DNA of 14,393 nucleotides, from positions 1 to 14,393 of the forward strand of contig CAIYUD010000255.1 of assembly GCA_903929325.1 (NCBI GenBank), written 5' to 3'. This stretch comes from an uncultured Opitutia bacterium (GTDB lineage Bacteria > Verrucomicrobiota > Verrucomicrobiia > Opitutales > UBA953). The translations under genes were made by a program, and so were the position numbers. The notes beneath the pieces were generated by a model. That model saw only the letters and a list, made by a program, of their open reading frames with translations, did no database searches and was not told the DNA's origin. Shown piece by piece: positions 1 through 7,233 of this stretch (positions within the stretch are counted from its first letter, which is position 1; each line of letters starts with the position of its first letter).

Positions 1-465
1 AAAGTCCAACTCATCTCACCTTTCGTCGGTCGTATCTACGACTGGCACAAGAAAGCCCAAGGTGCTAACTGGAACGAGGCTGCCTCGTCCGGCGCGAATG
101 ATCCTGGCGTGCAGTCTGTCCGCCGTATCTACGCCTACTATAAGAAGAACGGTATCAAGACCGAAGTCATGGGCGCATCCTTCCGTAACAGCGGACAGAT
201 CAAGGCTCTCTGCGGCTGCGATCTCCTAACCATCGCTCCCAACCTGCTCGATGAATTAGCGAAGGACGCTGGCGCTGTACCACAAGTGCTCGACGCTGCT
301 AAATCAGCAACTGAAGGTGAAGCGCTGAAGACTTGGGGTGAAAAAGAATTCCGCTGGCACCACAATGAAGACGCTATGGCCACCGAGAAAACTTCTGAAG
401 GTATCCGTGCCTTCGCCGTCGACGGCAAGAAGCTCGACGACCTTGTCGCGAAAGCCATCGGCTGA
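1..465 (+). CDS. tal: Transaldolase, C-terminal part (5' end outside the window)
   Basis: Transaldolase moves a dihydroxyacetone unit between sugar phosphates in the non-oxidative pentose phosphate pathway in the cytoplasm. The frame is open from base 1 to the TGA at 463-465, giving the last 154 residues of a family whose TalA/TalB-type members are about 315 long. The visible part matches that subtype closely: LISPFVGRIYDW near the start, then MGASFRN (the Ser and Arg that bind the substrate phosphate in E. coli TalB), and LTIAPNLL. The Schiff-base lysine lies upstream of the window. The next gene follows 20 bases downstream on the same strand but has much higher G+C, so a functional link is doubtful. 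Identity is very likely; the true start is not visible. Confidence 0.95.
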   Translation, partial: KVQLISPFVGRIYDWHKKAQGANWNEAASSGANDPGVQSVRRIYAYYKKNGIKTEVMGASFRNSGQIKALCGCDLLTIAPNLLDELAKDAGAVPQVLDAAKSATEGEALKTWGEKEFRWHHNEDAMATEKTSEGIRAFAVDGKKLDDLVAKAIG

Positions 466-485
466 GCCGATCCCGCACGGAACCC

Positions 486-1058
486 ATGCTCCGCCTCGCC
501 CTCGTCCTGATCGCCTGCGTCGCCTCGGCCGCCGAACCGGCGAAGCCGCAGGAGGTCGCGTTTAAGTCGACCTCGCTCGCCAAGACGGAGAGCCACCTCG
601 TGGCGACCGTGCCCGCCGGCTTCACGGCCGAGGTCATGCCGATGACCAAGTTCGGATCGAAAATCGAGAACCTCAAGGTCGAGTCGGCCGACCACCGCGT
701 GCAACTGATGGTCACGCTGATGCCGCCGAACGATTTCCTCGGCCGCGACGCAGCCGGGCTGGAGGCCACGCTGCGCCAAAACTGCGCGGGATTCGTGGAC
801 GGCTCGGTCGAGGGCAAGCTCACGCCCTTCCCGCTCAAGCTCGCCCACGGCATCGGCGTGGCCACCTTCCTCACGGACAAAAGCGAGGTGGGGAAGCCCA
901 TCCCGAAGGGCCCGGGACACTATAAGGTGATGACCAGCGCGATGATCTGCGTGGACGGCTCCACCCTGGCCGTGGTGTCGCTCTTCAGCGACACGAAGGA
1001 GCAGCCGGACTACCTCGCCGCGCTCAAGATGATTGAGTCGCTGCGCGAAGGAAAGTAA
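486..1058 (+). CDS. Small exported protein of unknown function
   Basis: A 190-residue protein that I do not recognise. It opens with a short hydrophobic stretch (residues 3-16) ending in an Ala-Ser-Ala-Ala segment, which looks like a signal peptide cleaved near residue 16. A lipobox-like LIAC with Cys11 is also present, but so close to the N-terminus that lipoprotein modification is uncertain. The mature part is soluble, with alternating strand-like stretches and one conspicuous proline/glycine turn near residues 117-124 of the mature region. No enzymatic motif is evident. Its third codon positions are strongly G/C biased (about 65% G+C overall), unlike the transaldolase just upstream. It converges on the next gene with six bases between stops. 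The ATG at 486 is the only one that supplies the signal peptide. Confidence 0.75.
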   Translation: MLRLALVLIACVASAAEPAKPQEVAFKSTSLAKTESHLVATVPAGFTAEVMPMTKFGSKIENLKVESADHRVQLMVTLMPPNDFLGRDAAGLEATLRQNCAGFVDGSVEGKLTPFPLKLAHGIGVATFLTDKSEVGKPIPKGPGHYKVMTSAMICVDGSTLAVVSLFSDTKEQPDYLAALKMIESLREGK

Positions 1059-1064
1059 GCCTGC

Positions 1065-1280
1065 TCAGCGGCGGCGGACAAAGCCAACCACGAGCAGGAT
1101 GGCGCCGAGGAAGCCCGACAGGTAGCCGAGGGGGATGAGACCGAAGGGTTCGTGCAAGAAACCGTCGGCGTCGACGTATGACCCGATGCGCCAGTAGCTC
1201 ACGACGCAGGTCGCCGAGAATGCGAGCAGGAGCGCACCTGCGATAAGCATCGGACTAGGACGGGGCCGTTGATTCGACAT
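1065..1280 (-). CDS. Small two-helix membrane protein, DUF3955-like
   Basis: A 71-residue protein with two predicted membrane helices (about residues 11-28 and 48-67), a basic N-terminus and a basic C-terminal end (VRRR), suggesting both termini face the cytoplasm. The segment between them contains GSYVDADGFLHEPF followed by LIPLGY (about residues 32-53). This matches my memory of the DUF3955 family, whose signature is a GSYVD..G.L.EPF..IPIGY segment; the family has no known function. It lies 17 bases downstream of the GH71/99-like gene on the same strand, so it may be the last gene of that transcript. It shares the high G+C of the gene converging on it. No Shine-Dalgarno sequence is seen before the ATG. 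The family call is from recall and needs a profile search. Confidence 0.65.
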   Translation of the reverse strand: MSNQRPRPSPMLIAGALLLAFSATCVVSYWRIGSYVDADGFLHEPFGLIPLGYLSGFLGAILLVVGFVRRR

Positions 1281-1297
1281 AACTTAAGCAAGGAAAG

Positions 1298-2530
1298 TCA
1301 CCGCACCAAAGGCAACGCTAGAGGAAAACTTTCGTCTGCATTCTCACCGCGCAATAATTTGCCACCCAAGCCAGTCACACGCAGGTAATGGTCGCTTGGC
1401 ACTTTCTCGCGCGACAAGAACTGCAACCCGTTACCCGTAGGCACTTCCGCGGCACACTTAAAGATAGCCGTGCCTTCGTTAACCTCATCAAACATCGCGA
1501 CATAGGCAGACGTGGCACCCACACGACGTGCGCCAACGAACTGCGACCAGAGAAATTTTCCGCCAAGTCGCGGAATTTCGTCCAACGGACCTCCGTGTAA
1601 ATTGTGCCAACTGAAACCTGGAAAAACAACGGGTAGTAAACGAATACTATGCTCTCGGCACCACGCCACATCTCCACGCCAAGCTGTCTCTGCATGCGCC
1701 ACGGCACCATCCGGCGTACGGTAACGTCCAACACTCCACGGACTGATAACGTCCGCTAGCATAGCAATTTCACGCAGCATCGGATCAGCCAACGCGTCAC
1801 GCTTACCCTCCCGCCACCAAGAGGGCACACCCAACATAATCGCACAACCTTCTGACTTTAGTCGCACAACAAGATCTCGACATTCGGAAAGCGCATAAGC
1901 CCGACCATCCGCAAAACCAACACCCCAGATGGCAACCAGCGGCCGACCTGCCTCACGCTGGTAAGCACCATCGCGGTCTAGACCAAACTTCGCCTGCAAC
2001 GCCAACCAGTCATCGCCCACACGGCCGACCTCTCCGGCCTTTAGACCCGTTAAGTCATACATCACTGCAAAGCTGCGGCCGGTGCGACTGGCGGAGGCAC
2101 GCACAAAGCCAAGCACAGCGTCGCGCTGCTGGCGCAATGCAGGTTCAGTTAACTCGCAGGGATAGCGCTGAAGGAAAACGCCATCGATACCGTGCTCGCG
2201 CATCCACTCGAAGTGACGGTCAACAACGGCTGCATTGGCCGACGTGTAAAGTTCCGAGGGACGTCCATCCGCCAATTTCAAACCTGTGACATACCTCGAC
2301 GTTGCGGGGAACTCAGAGACATCTGGCCAGAGATCAAACTGAATGTTTTTCGCGGAGGGAGACTGGCGCGGATTCACTGACCAGTGACGCCAGCCGAGTG
2401 CGGAACCATCACCCTCGCAGGCAAACCAACCTTGGTAGCCTACCATCACCCGCCCATCAAGCGAGGCGGTGGAAGACCCAGCAGAAACGGTGGCTGCAAG
2501 CACCAACGGAGCCAGCAAAGCGCCAATCAT
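1298..2530 (-). CDS. Secreted glycoside hydrolase, GH71/99-like
   Basis: A 410-residue exported protein with a signal peptide (hydrophobic residues 3-16, likely cleaved after Val-Ser-Ala at 15-17). The mature protein opens with MVGYQGWF (29-36) followed by a GWRHW segment (46-50), the hallmark start of bacterial proteins annotated as GH71/99-like or xylosidase/arabinosidase. Characterised GH99 enzymes are endo-acting alpha-mannanases that use two glutamates three residues apart. Here FDEVNEGT (347-354) supplies E349 and E352 with that spacing, so catalytic competence is plausible. WGVGF (202-206) and VISPWSVGRY (261-270) look like further strand ends of a TIM barrel. Substrate cannot be told from sequence. 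The ATG overlaps the stop of the upstream RNA methyltransferase by four bases (ATGA), implying translational coupling. Confident about a secreted glycosidase fold, less about the exact family. Confidence 0.8.
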   Translation of the reverse strand: MIGALLAPLVLAATVSAGSSTASLDGRVMVGYQGWFACEGDGSALGWRHWSVNPRQSPSAKNIQFDLWPDVSEFPATSRYVTGLKLADGRPSELYTSANAAVVDRHFEWMREHGIDGVFLQRYPCELTEPALRQQRDAVLGFVRASASRTGRSFAVMYDLTGLKAGEVGRVGDDWLALQAKFGLDRDGAYQREAGRPLVAIWGVGFADGRAYALSECRDLVVRLKSEGCAIMLGVPSWWREGKRDALADPMLREIAMLADVISPWSVGRYRTPDGAVAHAETAWRGDVAWCREHSIRLLPVVFPGFSWHNLHGGPLDEIPRLGGKFLWSQFVGARRVGATSAYVAMFDEVNEGTAIFKCAAEVPTGNGLQFLSREKVPSDHYLRVTGLGGKLLRGENADESFPLALPLVR

Positions 2531-3327
2531 CGACGCTGACGAACCGCCTCAAAGAGACAAATAGCTGCAGCCGTAGAAACGTTTAAAGAATCCGATAGAC
2601 CGGCCTGCGGTATCAACACGCGTGCATCAGCCGCTTCTAGCCAATTCGCAGATAGCCCATCTTTTTCTGATCCCATCACAATCGCCGTTGGTCCCTTGGC
2701 ATCAACATCCCAAATGGCTTTGGCACCATCTGGGGTTGTTGCCAAAATACGAAGCCCTTTTTCTTTGAGCCACGCAATAGCCTCAGAAGATGAGGCAACT
2801 GCAACCGACACAGAAAAAGCGGCGCCCTGTGCCGCACGAATAACATTCGGATTAAAGAGATCTGTCACCGGGTCACACACAATCACCGCGTCGCAGCCTG
2901 CAGAGTCTGCCGTACGCAAAAGTGCCCCAAGATTACCAGGCTTCTCCACCGCCTCCACAACCAGTACCAGCGGTTTCTTAGTTAAGGAAAGTCGGGCAAG
3001 CCCACAGTCCCATGTCTCTGCCACACCCAACAAACCATCGGGACCTTCGCGGCCGCTGACTTTTTCAAAAGCGGATTCACCAAGCTCACTACACTCAATC
3101 CGCGCAGCACGAGCTTGGACAATAAACTGCGAAGCGTCATCACCCCGAAAAAGTGCTGGGCAAAAATAAATTTCCGAAATCACCACCTTGCGCTCAAGGG
3201 CGCGCGATAGCTCACGGAATCCTTCGATCAAAAAGCGTCCGCGGGCATCACGCTCGGCACGGTCACGCAAACGGGCCAACGCCTGGACGCGTGGGTTTTG
3301 GCGACTGTGGATGACTTCGTCGGACAC
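2527..3327 (-). CDS. TrmH/SpoU-family RNA 2'-O-methyltransferase
   Basis: A SPOUT-class enzyme that transfers a methyl group from S-adenosylmethionine to a ribose 2'-OH in rRNA or tRNA. All three family motifs are present: motif 1 EKPGNLGALLRTAD (Asn and catalytic Arg), motif 2 IVMGSEKDG, and motif 3 LIPQAGLSDSLNVS, which forms the trefoil-knot SAM site. The N-terminal part (SRQNPRVQALARLRDR, then FLIEGFREL) is the SpoU substrate-binding domain, so this resembles the rRNA-type 260-residue proteins rather than short TrmL. I chose the GTG at 3325-3327 (266 residues) because homologs start just before the SRQNP segment. A TTG at 3414 would add 29 residues of arginine-rich, non-family sequence. 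Neither has a good ribosome binding site. The target nucleotide is unknown. It overlaps the next gene by ATGA. Confidence 0.88.
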   Translation of the reverse strand: MSDEVIHSRQNPRVQALARLRDRAERDARGRFLIEGFRELSRALERKVVISEIYFCPALFRGDDASQFIVQARAARIECSELGESAFEKVSGREGPDGLLGVAETWDCGLARLSLTKKPLVLVVEAVEKPGNLGALLRTADSAGCDAVIVCDPVTDLFNPNVIRAAQGAAFSVSVAVASSSEAIAWLKEKGLRILATTPDGAKAIWDVDAKGPTAIVMGSEKDGLSANWLEAADARVLIPQAGLSDSLNVSTAAAICLFEAVRQRR

Positions 3328-3412
3328 AGCAGGGGTTATGGAGACTTCTCTGCGACAGGGCGAGCCGAGAGAGATGCTAAACCTTTCCTCTCGACCTCCT
3401 GCCCTGCGCCCC

Positions 3413-3418
3413 AAAGGG
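3413..3418 (+). promoter_or_regulatory. Ribosome binding site of the RumA-type gene
   Basis: AAAGGG ends seven bases before the GTG at 3426 and is one of the few clear Shine-Dalgarno sequences in the window. It decides in favour of this GTG over the in-frame ATG at 3498. An ATG at 3421 lies closer but is out of frame. Confidence 0.5.
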
Positions 3419-3425
3419 TCATGGG

Positions 3426-4655
3426 GTGGAAGATCGCCCTCGCAAGACCCCTGCTAAGTTTAAAGCCATTCCGTTTACCTACCATCAAGAGGTAGAAATG
3501 GAAATTGAGACCCTGACCAATCTCGGCGACGGCCTGGGACGGGTCAATGGATGGGTTGTCTTTGTTCCCGGAGCTCTCGCCGGCGAACGTATCCTTGCAC
3601 GTATCTGGCATAACTCCGCGAACTTCTCTCGCGGCGACTTGGTTAAAGTGATGCGCGCCTCTCCGCACCGCGTCGAACCACACTGCCCTCTTTTTGGTAC
3701 GTGTGGCGGCTGTCAGTACCAAAACCTCGCCTACGCAGAACAGTTACGCTGGAAGCAGTCACAGGTACGCGAAGCCTTTCTACGAATTGGCGGCATCACC
3801 ATGGATGTCGATGCCTGCGTGCCTTCGCCGCGCGAGTGGGGATACCGCACAAAACTTACGCCCCATTTTCAAGCCCCCGGCGCCGACCTTGATTTCCCGA
3901 TTGGCTTCCTTCAAGCGCACAGCTCCCGGCGCGTCATTGACGTTCCCCAATGCCCTATCGCTACAGAGGCAGTGAATTTAGCCTTAACTGAAATTCGCAG
4001 CGAAGTACGGGCGCGCTCAAATGAATTTAAACGCGGGGCGACACTACTGCTTCGCGAAACCAAAGAAGGCGTAACTTCAGACCATCACGCAGAGGTCACC
4101 GAACATATTGGTGATCTTAAATTACGATTCCTCGCTGGCGACTTCTTTCAAAATAACCCGTTTATTTTGCCTGCATTCGTGGGTCACGCCATCGACCTGG
4201 CGAAAGATTCTGGAGCGAAATACCTCGTCGATGCCTATTGTGGTTCAGGCCTCTTCGCACTGAGCGCCGCCAAACACTTCGAGAGCGTTTACGGAATCGA
4301 AGTTAGCGTCGACGCCGTCAACAACGCGGGTCAAAACGCGACGGCTAACGGGTTAACGAACTGCGAGTTTGTCGCAGGTTCAGCGGAGCACGTTTTTCAG
4401 GCACTCACAGTCGCTGGCGCCGATACAGCAGTCATCATCGACCCACCTCGGAAAGGCTGTGATGAGGTCTTCTTGGCTCAACTCGACGCCTTTAGCCCAC
4501 GCCGGATTGTTTACGTCAGCTGCGCCCCTGACACCCAAGCCCGCGACTTGCGCTGGCTGGTGGCAAAGGGCTGGAAGGTCCGCAGCGCCCGGCCGTTCGA
4601 CCTCTTCCCGCAGACGCGACACATCGAGTCGATCGTCGACTTAGAGCGTGCCTAA
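3426..4655 (+). CDS. 23S rRNA (uracil-5-)-methyltransferase, RumA/RlmD type
   Basis: A 409-residue SAM-dependent enzyme that methylates C5 of a uridine in RNA through a covalent cysteine adduct. An N-terminal TRAM RNA-binding domain (about 18-78) contains GDGLGRVNGWVVFVPGALAGE. Four cysteines, C87-x5-C93-x2-C96 and C176, fit the 4Fe-4S site of RlmD/RumA and are absent from E. coli TrmA. The Rossmann SAM motif is VDAYCGSG (268-275), followed by IIDPPRKG (337-344), the catalytic C366 in YVSCAPDT, and the likely proton-abstracting E401 in RHIESIVDL. FFQNNP (240-245) is also conserved. The GTG start at 3426 is backed by AAAGGG seven bases upstream (3413-3418) and keeps the TRAM domain whole; an ATG at 3498 would cut it. 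Which uridine is modified (U747, U1939 or tRNA U54) cannot be told. Confidence 0.9.
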   Translation: MEDRPRKTPAKFKAIPFTYHQEVEMEIETLTNLGDGLGRVNGWVVFVPGALAGERILARIWHNSANFSRGDLVKVMRASPHRVEPHCPLFGTCGGCQYQNLAYAEQLRWKQSQVREAFLRIGGITMDVDACVPSPREWGYRTKLTPHFQAPGADLDFPIGFLQAHSSRRVIDVPQCPIATEAVNLALTEIRSEVRARSNEFKRGATLLLRETKEGVTSDHHAEVTEHIGDLKLRFLAGDFFQNNPFILPAFVGHAIDLAKDSGAKYLVDAYCGSGLFALSAAKHFESVYGIEVSVDAVNNAGQNATANGLTNCEFVAGSAEHVFQALTVAGADTAVIIDPPRKGCDEVFLAQLDAFSPRRIVYVSCAPDTQARDLRWLVAKGWKVRSARPFDLFPQTRHIESIVDLERA

Positions 4656-4690
4656 ACAAAAGAGGGAGCCTTTCGGCTCCCTCCTGTTTT
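4656..4690. terminator. Bidirectional intrinsic terminator
   Basis: A perfect nine-base-pair stem GAGGGAGCC (4662-4670) and GGCTCCCTC (4675-4683) encloses a TTTC tetraloop. An A-rich tract (AAACAAAA) lies on the left and CTGTTTT on the right, so each strand reads a hairpin followed by a U-rich run. It sits in the 50-base gap between two convergent genes and should stop transcription from both the RumA-type gene and the gyrB-gyrA operon. Confidence 0.9.
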
Positions 4691-4705
4691 GCAGAACGTC
4701 TTGGC

Positions 4706-7192
4706 TTAAGCTTTTTCAGGCAGCGAGCCATCTTCATCATCCTCGGCTCTCTCAACCTTCGAGATGCCCAGGAGCGCTTCACTGTCTTTCAAGCGCATGA
4801 CGCGAACACCCTTGGTATTGCGCCCTGCCGTACAACGGATGTCGGAGACCTTGGTACGAATGGACTGTCCACCCTTCGTCAGGAGCATGACTTCGTCGTC
4901 TTCCTTCACGCTGAGTGCGCCAGCGACGCCGACATCGGTATTGATAGCAATGACACCCTTGCCGCCACGTGACTGCTTGCGGTAAACAGGTTCGCCGGTT
5001 TCTGCATCATCAAACGGCGTACGCTTTCCAATACCGTCAATGCCCACGACGAGTAGCGTGCAGGTTGGATCCACAATCTCCATCGCCTTCACGGCATCAC
5101 CCTTAGAGAGATTCATGCCGATAACACCCGTCGTATCTCGTCCCATCGAGCGGACATCGGATTCATGGAAGCGGATACTCATACCTGACTGCGAAATCAT
5201 CACGACTTCGTTGTCACCGCCGGTAAGCTTAACCGAGATGAGTGCATCGCCGTGCTCAATGTTCACGCCAATGATGCCACCCTTGCGGTAATTGGCATAT
5301 TTCGAAATCTCCGTCTTCTTGATGATGCCATTACGCGTGCACATCACGAGGAATTTGCCGGCATCGAATCCAGAGACACAGACCATGGCCGCGAGCGACT
5401 CACCCTCTTGAAGCCCAAGTAGACGGGTCAGAGCCTTACCACGTGCAGCACGGGCCGCTTCTTCGATTTCATAAACCTTCTCCACGTAGACGCGCCCATT
5501 GTTCATGAAGAACAAGATATGGTCGTGTGTATTAGCGGTAAAGAGGTGCTCAATGAAGTCGTCCTCACCTTCGATCGGCTTGGAGAGCTCAGCGCCCTTG
5601 GTGCCCTTGCCACCGCGTTTCTGCAGGCGGTACTGAGCAACGGGCGTGCGCTTAATGAAGCCGGCGTGCGATACGGTGACAACGCAACCTTCGTTCGCCA
5701 CGATGTCTTCCATGGAAAGATCGCCTTCTTTATCAGCAATCTTGGTAAGACGCGGGGTCACGTGGGTCTTCGAAACTTCACGCAGCTCTGTCTTGATAAT
5801 GGTTAGGAGCTTAGCCTCGCTGCCGAGAATTGACTGCAATTCTTCGACCAGCGCTAGGAGCGCACGGTACTCTTCCTCAATCTTGTCACGCTCCAGGCCC
5901 GTCAATTGATAGAGGCGGAGATCTAAGATCGCCAAGGCTTGGCGCTCAGAGAGCCCGTATTTTTCGATCAACTTTACGCGGGCTTCGTCGCGATTAACGG
6001 AAGCACGAATAATTTTTACGAAGTCATCGAGGTTCTTCAGGGCAATCTTGAATCCTTCCAAGATATGCGCACGGTCTTCAGCCTTACGTAAGCGGAATTG
6101 GGTACGACGGGTAATGACGTCGCGACGGTGCTCGATAAAGCAATCGATCAACTCACGGATGTTCATCTGCTTCGGACGACGCTTATCAAGGGCGAGCAGG
6201 ATGACGCCGAAGGAGCTTTCGAACGCGGTATGTTTATAAAGCTTATTAACGACAACCTTCGGGTTCTCGTTACGCTTCAACTCAATCACAATACGTGTTT
6301 GCTCATCCGACTCGTCACGCAAATCGGAAACTTCGTCGAAGACCTTATCGCCAACCAATCGAGCGATATCGATAACCAAGCTCGCGCGGTTCACATTGTA
6401 AGGGATCTCGGTGAGAACCACTTGCTCCTTACCGTTCTTCAATTCTTCAGTGTGAGCCACACCACGGGTGCGGACAATGCCGCGACCGGTTAACAGGTAC
6501 TGACGGATACCTTCGCGACCATTGATCACACCGCCTGTAGGGAAGTCTGGACCTAAGATAATCTTGGTTAAGTCCTCTGCAGTCGTTGAAGGCTTATCAA
6601 TAACGCGGCAGATTGCCTCCAGGAGCTCGCCCAAATTATGGGGAGGGATGTTGGTAGTCATACCGACGGCGATACCCGTCGAACCGTTCATCAATAGATG
6701 CGGCAGTCCACAGGGCAGTACCGTAGGCTCAGTCGTCGACTCTTTATAGTTAGGGATGAAGTCGACTGTCTCTTCGTCAATGTCGGTCAGGAGGTCTCCA
6801 GCGACCTCGGAAAGGCGACACTCGGTGTAACGGTAAGCAGCGGGAGGGTCACCGTCGATTGAGCCGAAGTTGCCTTGAGGCTGAATGAGCGGGTAACGCA
6901 TCACCCAGTTCTGCGCCAGGCGGACGAGGGTGTCATAAACTGAACTATCACCGTGTGGGTGGTAGTTCTTCAGAACTTCACCCACCACACCTGCGCACTT
7001 ATCGAATGGACGGTTGTGGACTAAGCCTTCACGCAACATCGCATAAAGAATACGACGCTGTACGGGCTTAAGACCATCGCGTGCATCCGGCAGGGCGCGT
7101 GAGACAATGACGGACATCGAATAATCGATGTACGCCGTCTGCATGATATCTGTGATACTGGCTGGCGTGAGTTTTTCGTTTTCGGAATACAT
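4706..7192 (-). CDS. gyrA: DNA gyrase subunit A
   Basis: The breakage-reunion subunit of DNA gyrase, which with GyrB introduces negative supercoils using ATP. The 828-residue protein is slightly shorter than E. coli GyrA (875). The catalytic tyrosine is Y122 in AYRYTE, at the same number as in E. coli. The quinolone-determining region reads YHPHGDSSVYDT, with S83 and D87 in the susceptible form. The GyrA box QKRGGKG (524-530), needed to wrap DNA and diagnostic of gyrase as opposed to topoisomerase IV ParC, is intact at the start of the C-terminal beta-pinwheel domain. The C-terminus ends in a short acidic tail (AEDDEDG). It starts 41 bases after the gyrB stop on the same strand, so the two are co-transcribed. 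No strong Shine-Dalgarno sequence precedes the ATG. The bidirectional hairpin ends the unit. Confidence 0.97.
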   Translation of the reverse strand: MYSENEKLTPASITDIMQTAYIDYSMSVIVSRALPDARDGLKPVQRRILYAMLREGLVHNRPFDKCAGVVGEVLKNYHPHGDSSVYDTLVRLAQNWVMRYPLIQPQGNFGSIDGDPPAAYRYTECRLSEVAGDLLTDIDEETVDFIPNYKESTTEPTVLPCGLPHLLMNGSTGIAVGMTTNIPPHNLGELLEAICRVIDKPSTTAEDLTKIILGPDFPTGGVINGREGIRQYLLTGRGIVRTRGVAHTEELKNGKEQVVLTEIPYNVNRASLVIDIARLVGDKVFDEVSDLRDESDEQTRIVIELKRNENPKVVVNKLYKHTAFESSFGVILLALDKRRPKQMNIRELIDCFIEHRRDVITRRTQFRLRKAEDRAHILEGFKIALKNLDDFVKIIRASVNRDEARVKLIEKYGLSERQALAILDLRLYQLTGLERDKIEEEYRALLALVEELQSILGSEAKLLTIIKTELREVSKTHVTPRLTKIADKEGDLSMEDIVANEGCVVTVSHAGFIKRTPVAQYRLQKRGGKGTKGAELSKPIEGEDDFIEHLFTANTHDHILFFMNNGRVYVEKVYEIEEAARAARGKALTRLLGLQEGESLAAMVCVSGFDAGKFLVMCTRNGIIKKTEISKYANYRKGGIIGVNIEHGDALISVKLTGGDNEVVMISQSGMSIRFHESDVRSMGRDTTGVIGMNLSKGDAVKAMEIVDPTCTLLVVGIDGIGKRTPFDDAETGEPVYRKQSRGGKGVIAINTDVGVAGALSVKEDDEVMLLTKGGQSIRTKVSDIRCTAGRNTKGVRVMRLKDSEALLGISKVERAEDDEDGSLPEKA

Positions 7193-7233
7193 TTTTCTTA
7201 AGTTTTAGAAGTTAGGGTAATGAAAAACGGCGA

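Noticed and set aside
138..920. A 260-residue open frame antisense to the transaldolase and the next gene
   Set aside because: It spans two unrelated genes, has skewed arginine and histidine content and no recognisable domain; it is a shadow of G+C-rich coding sequence.
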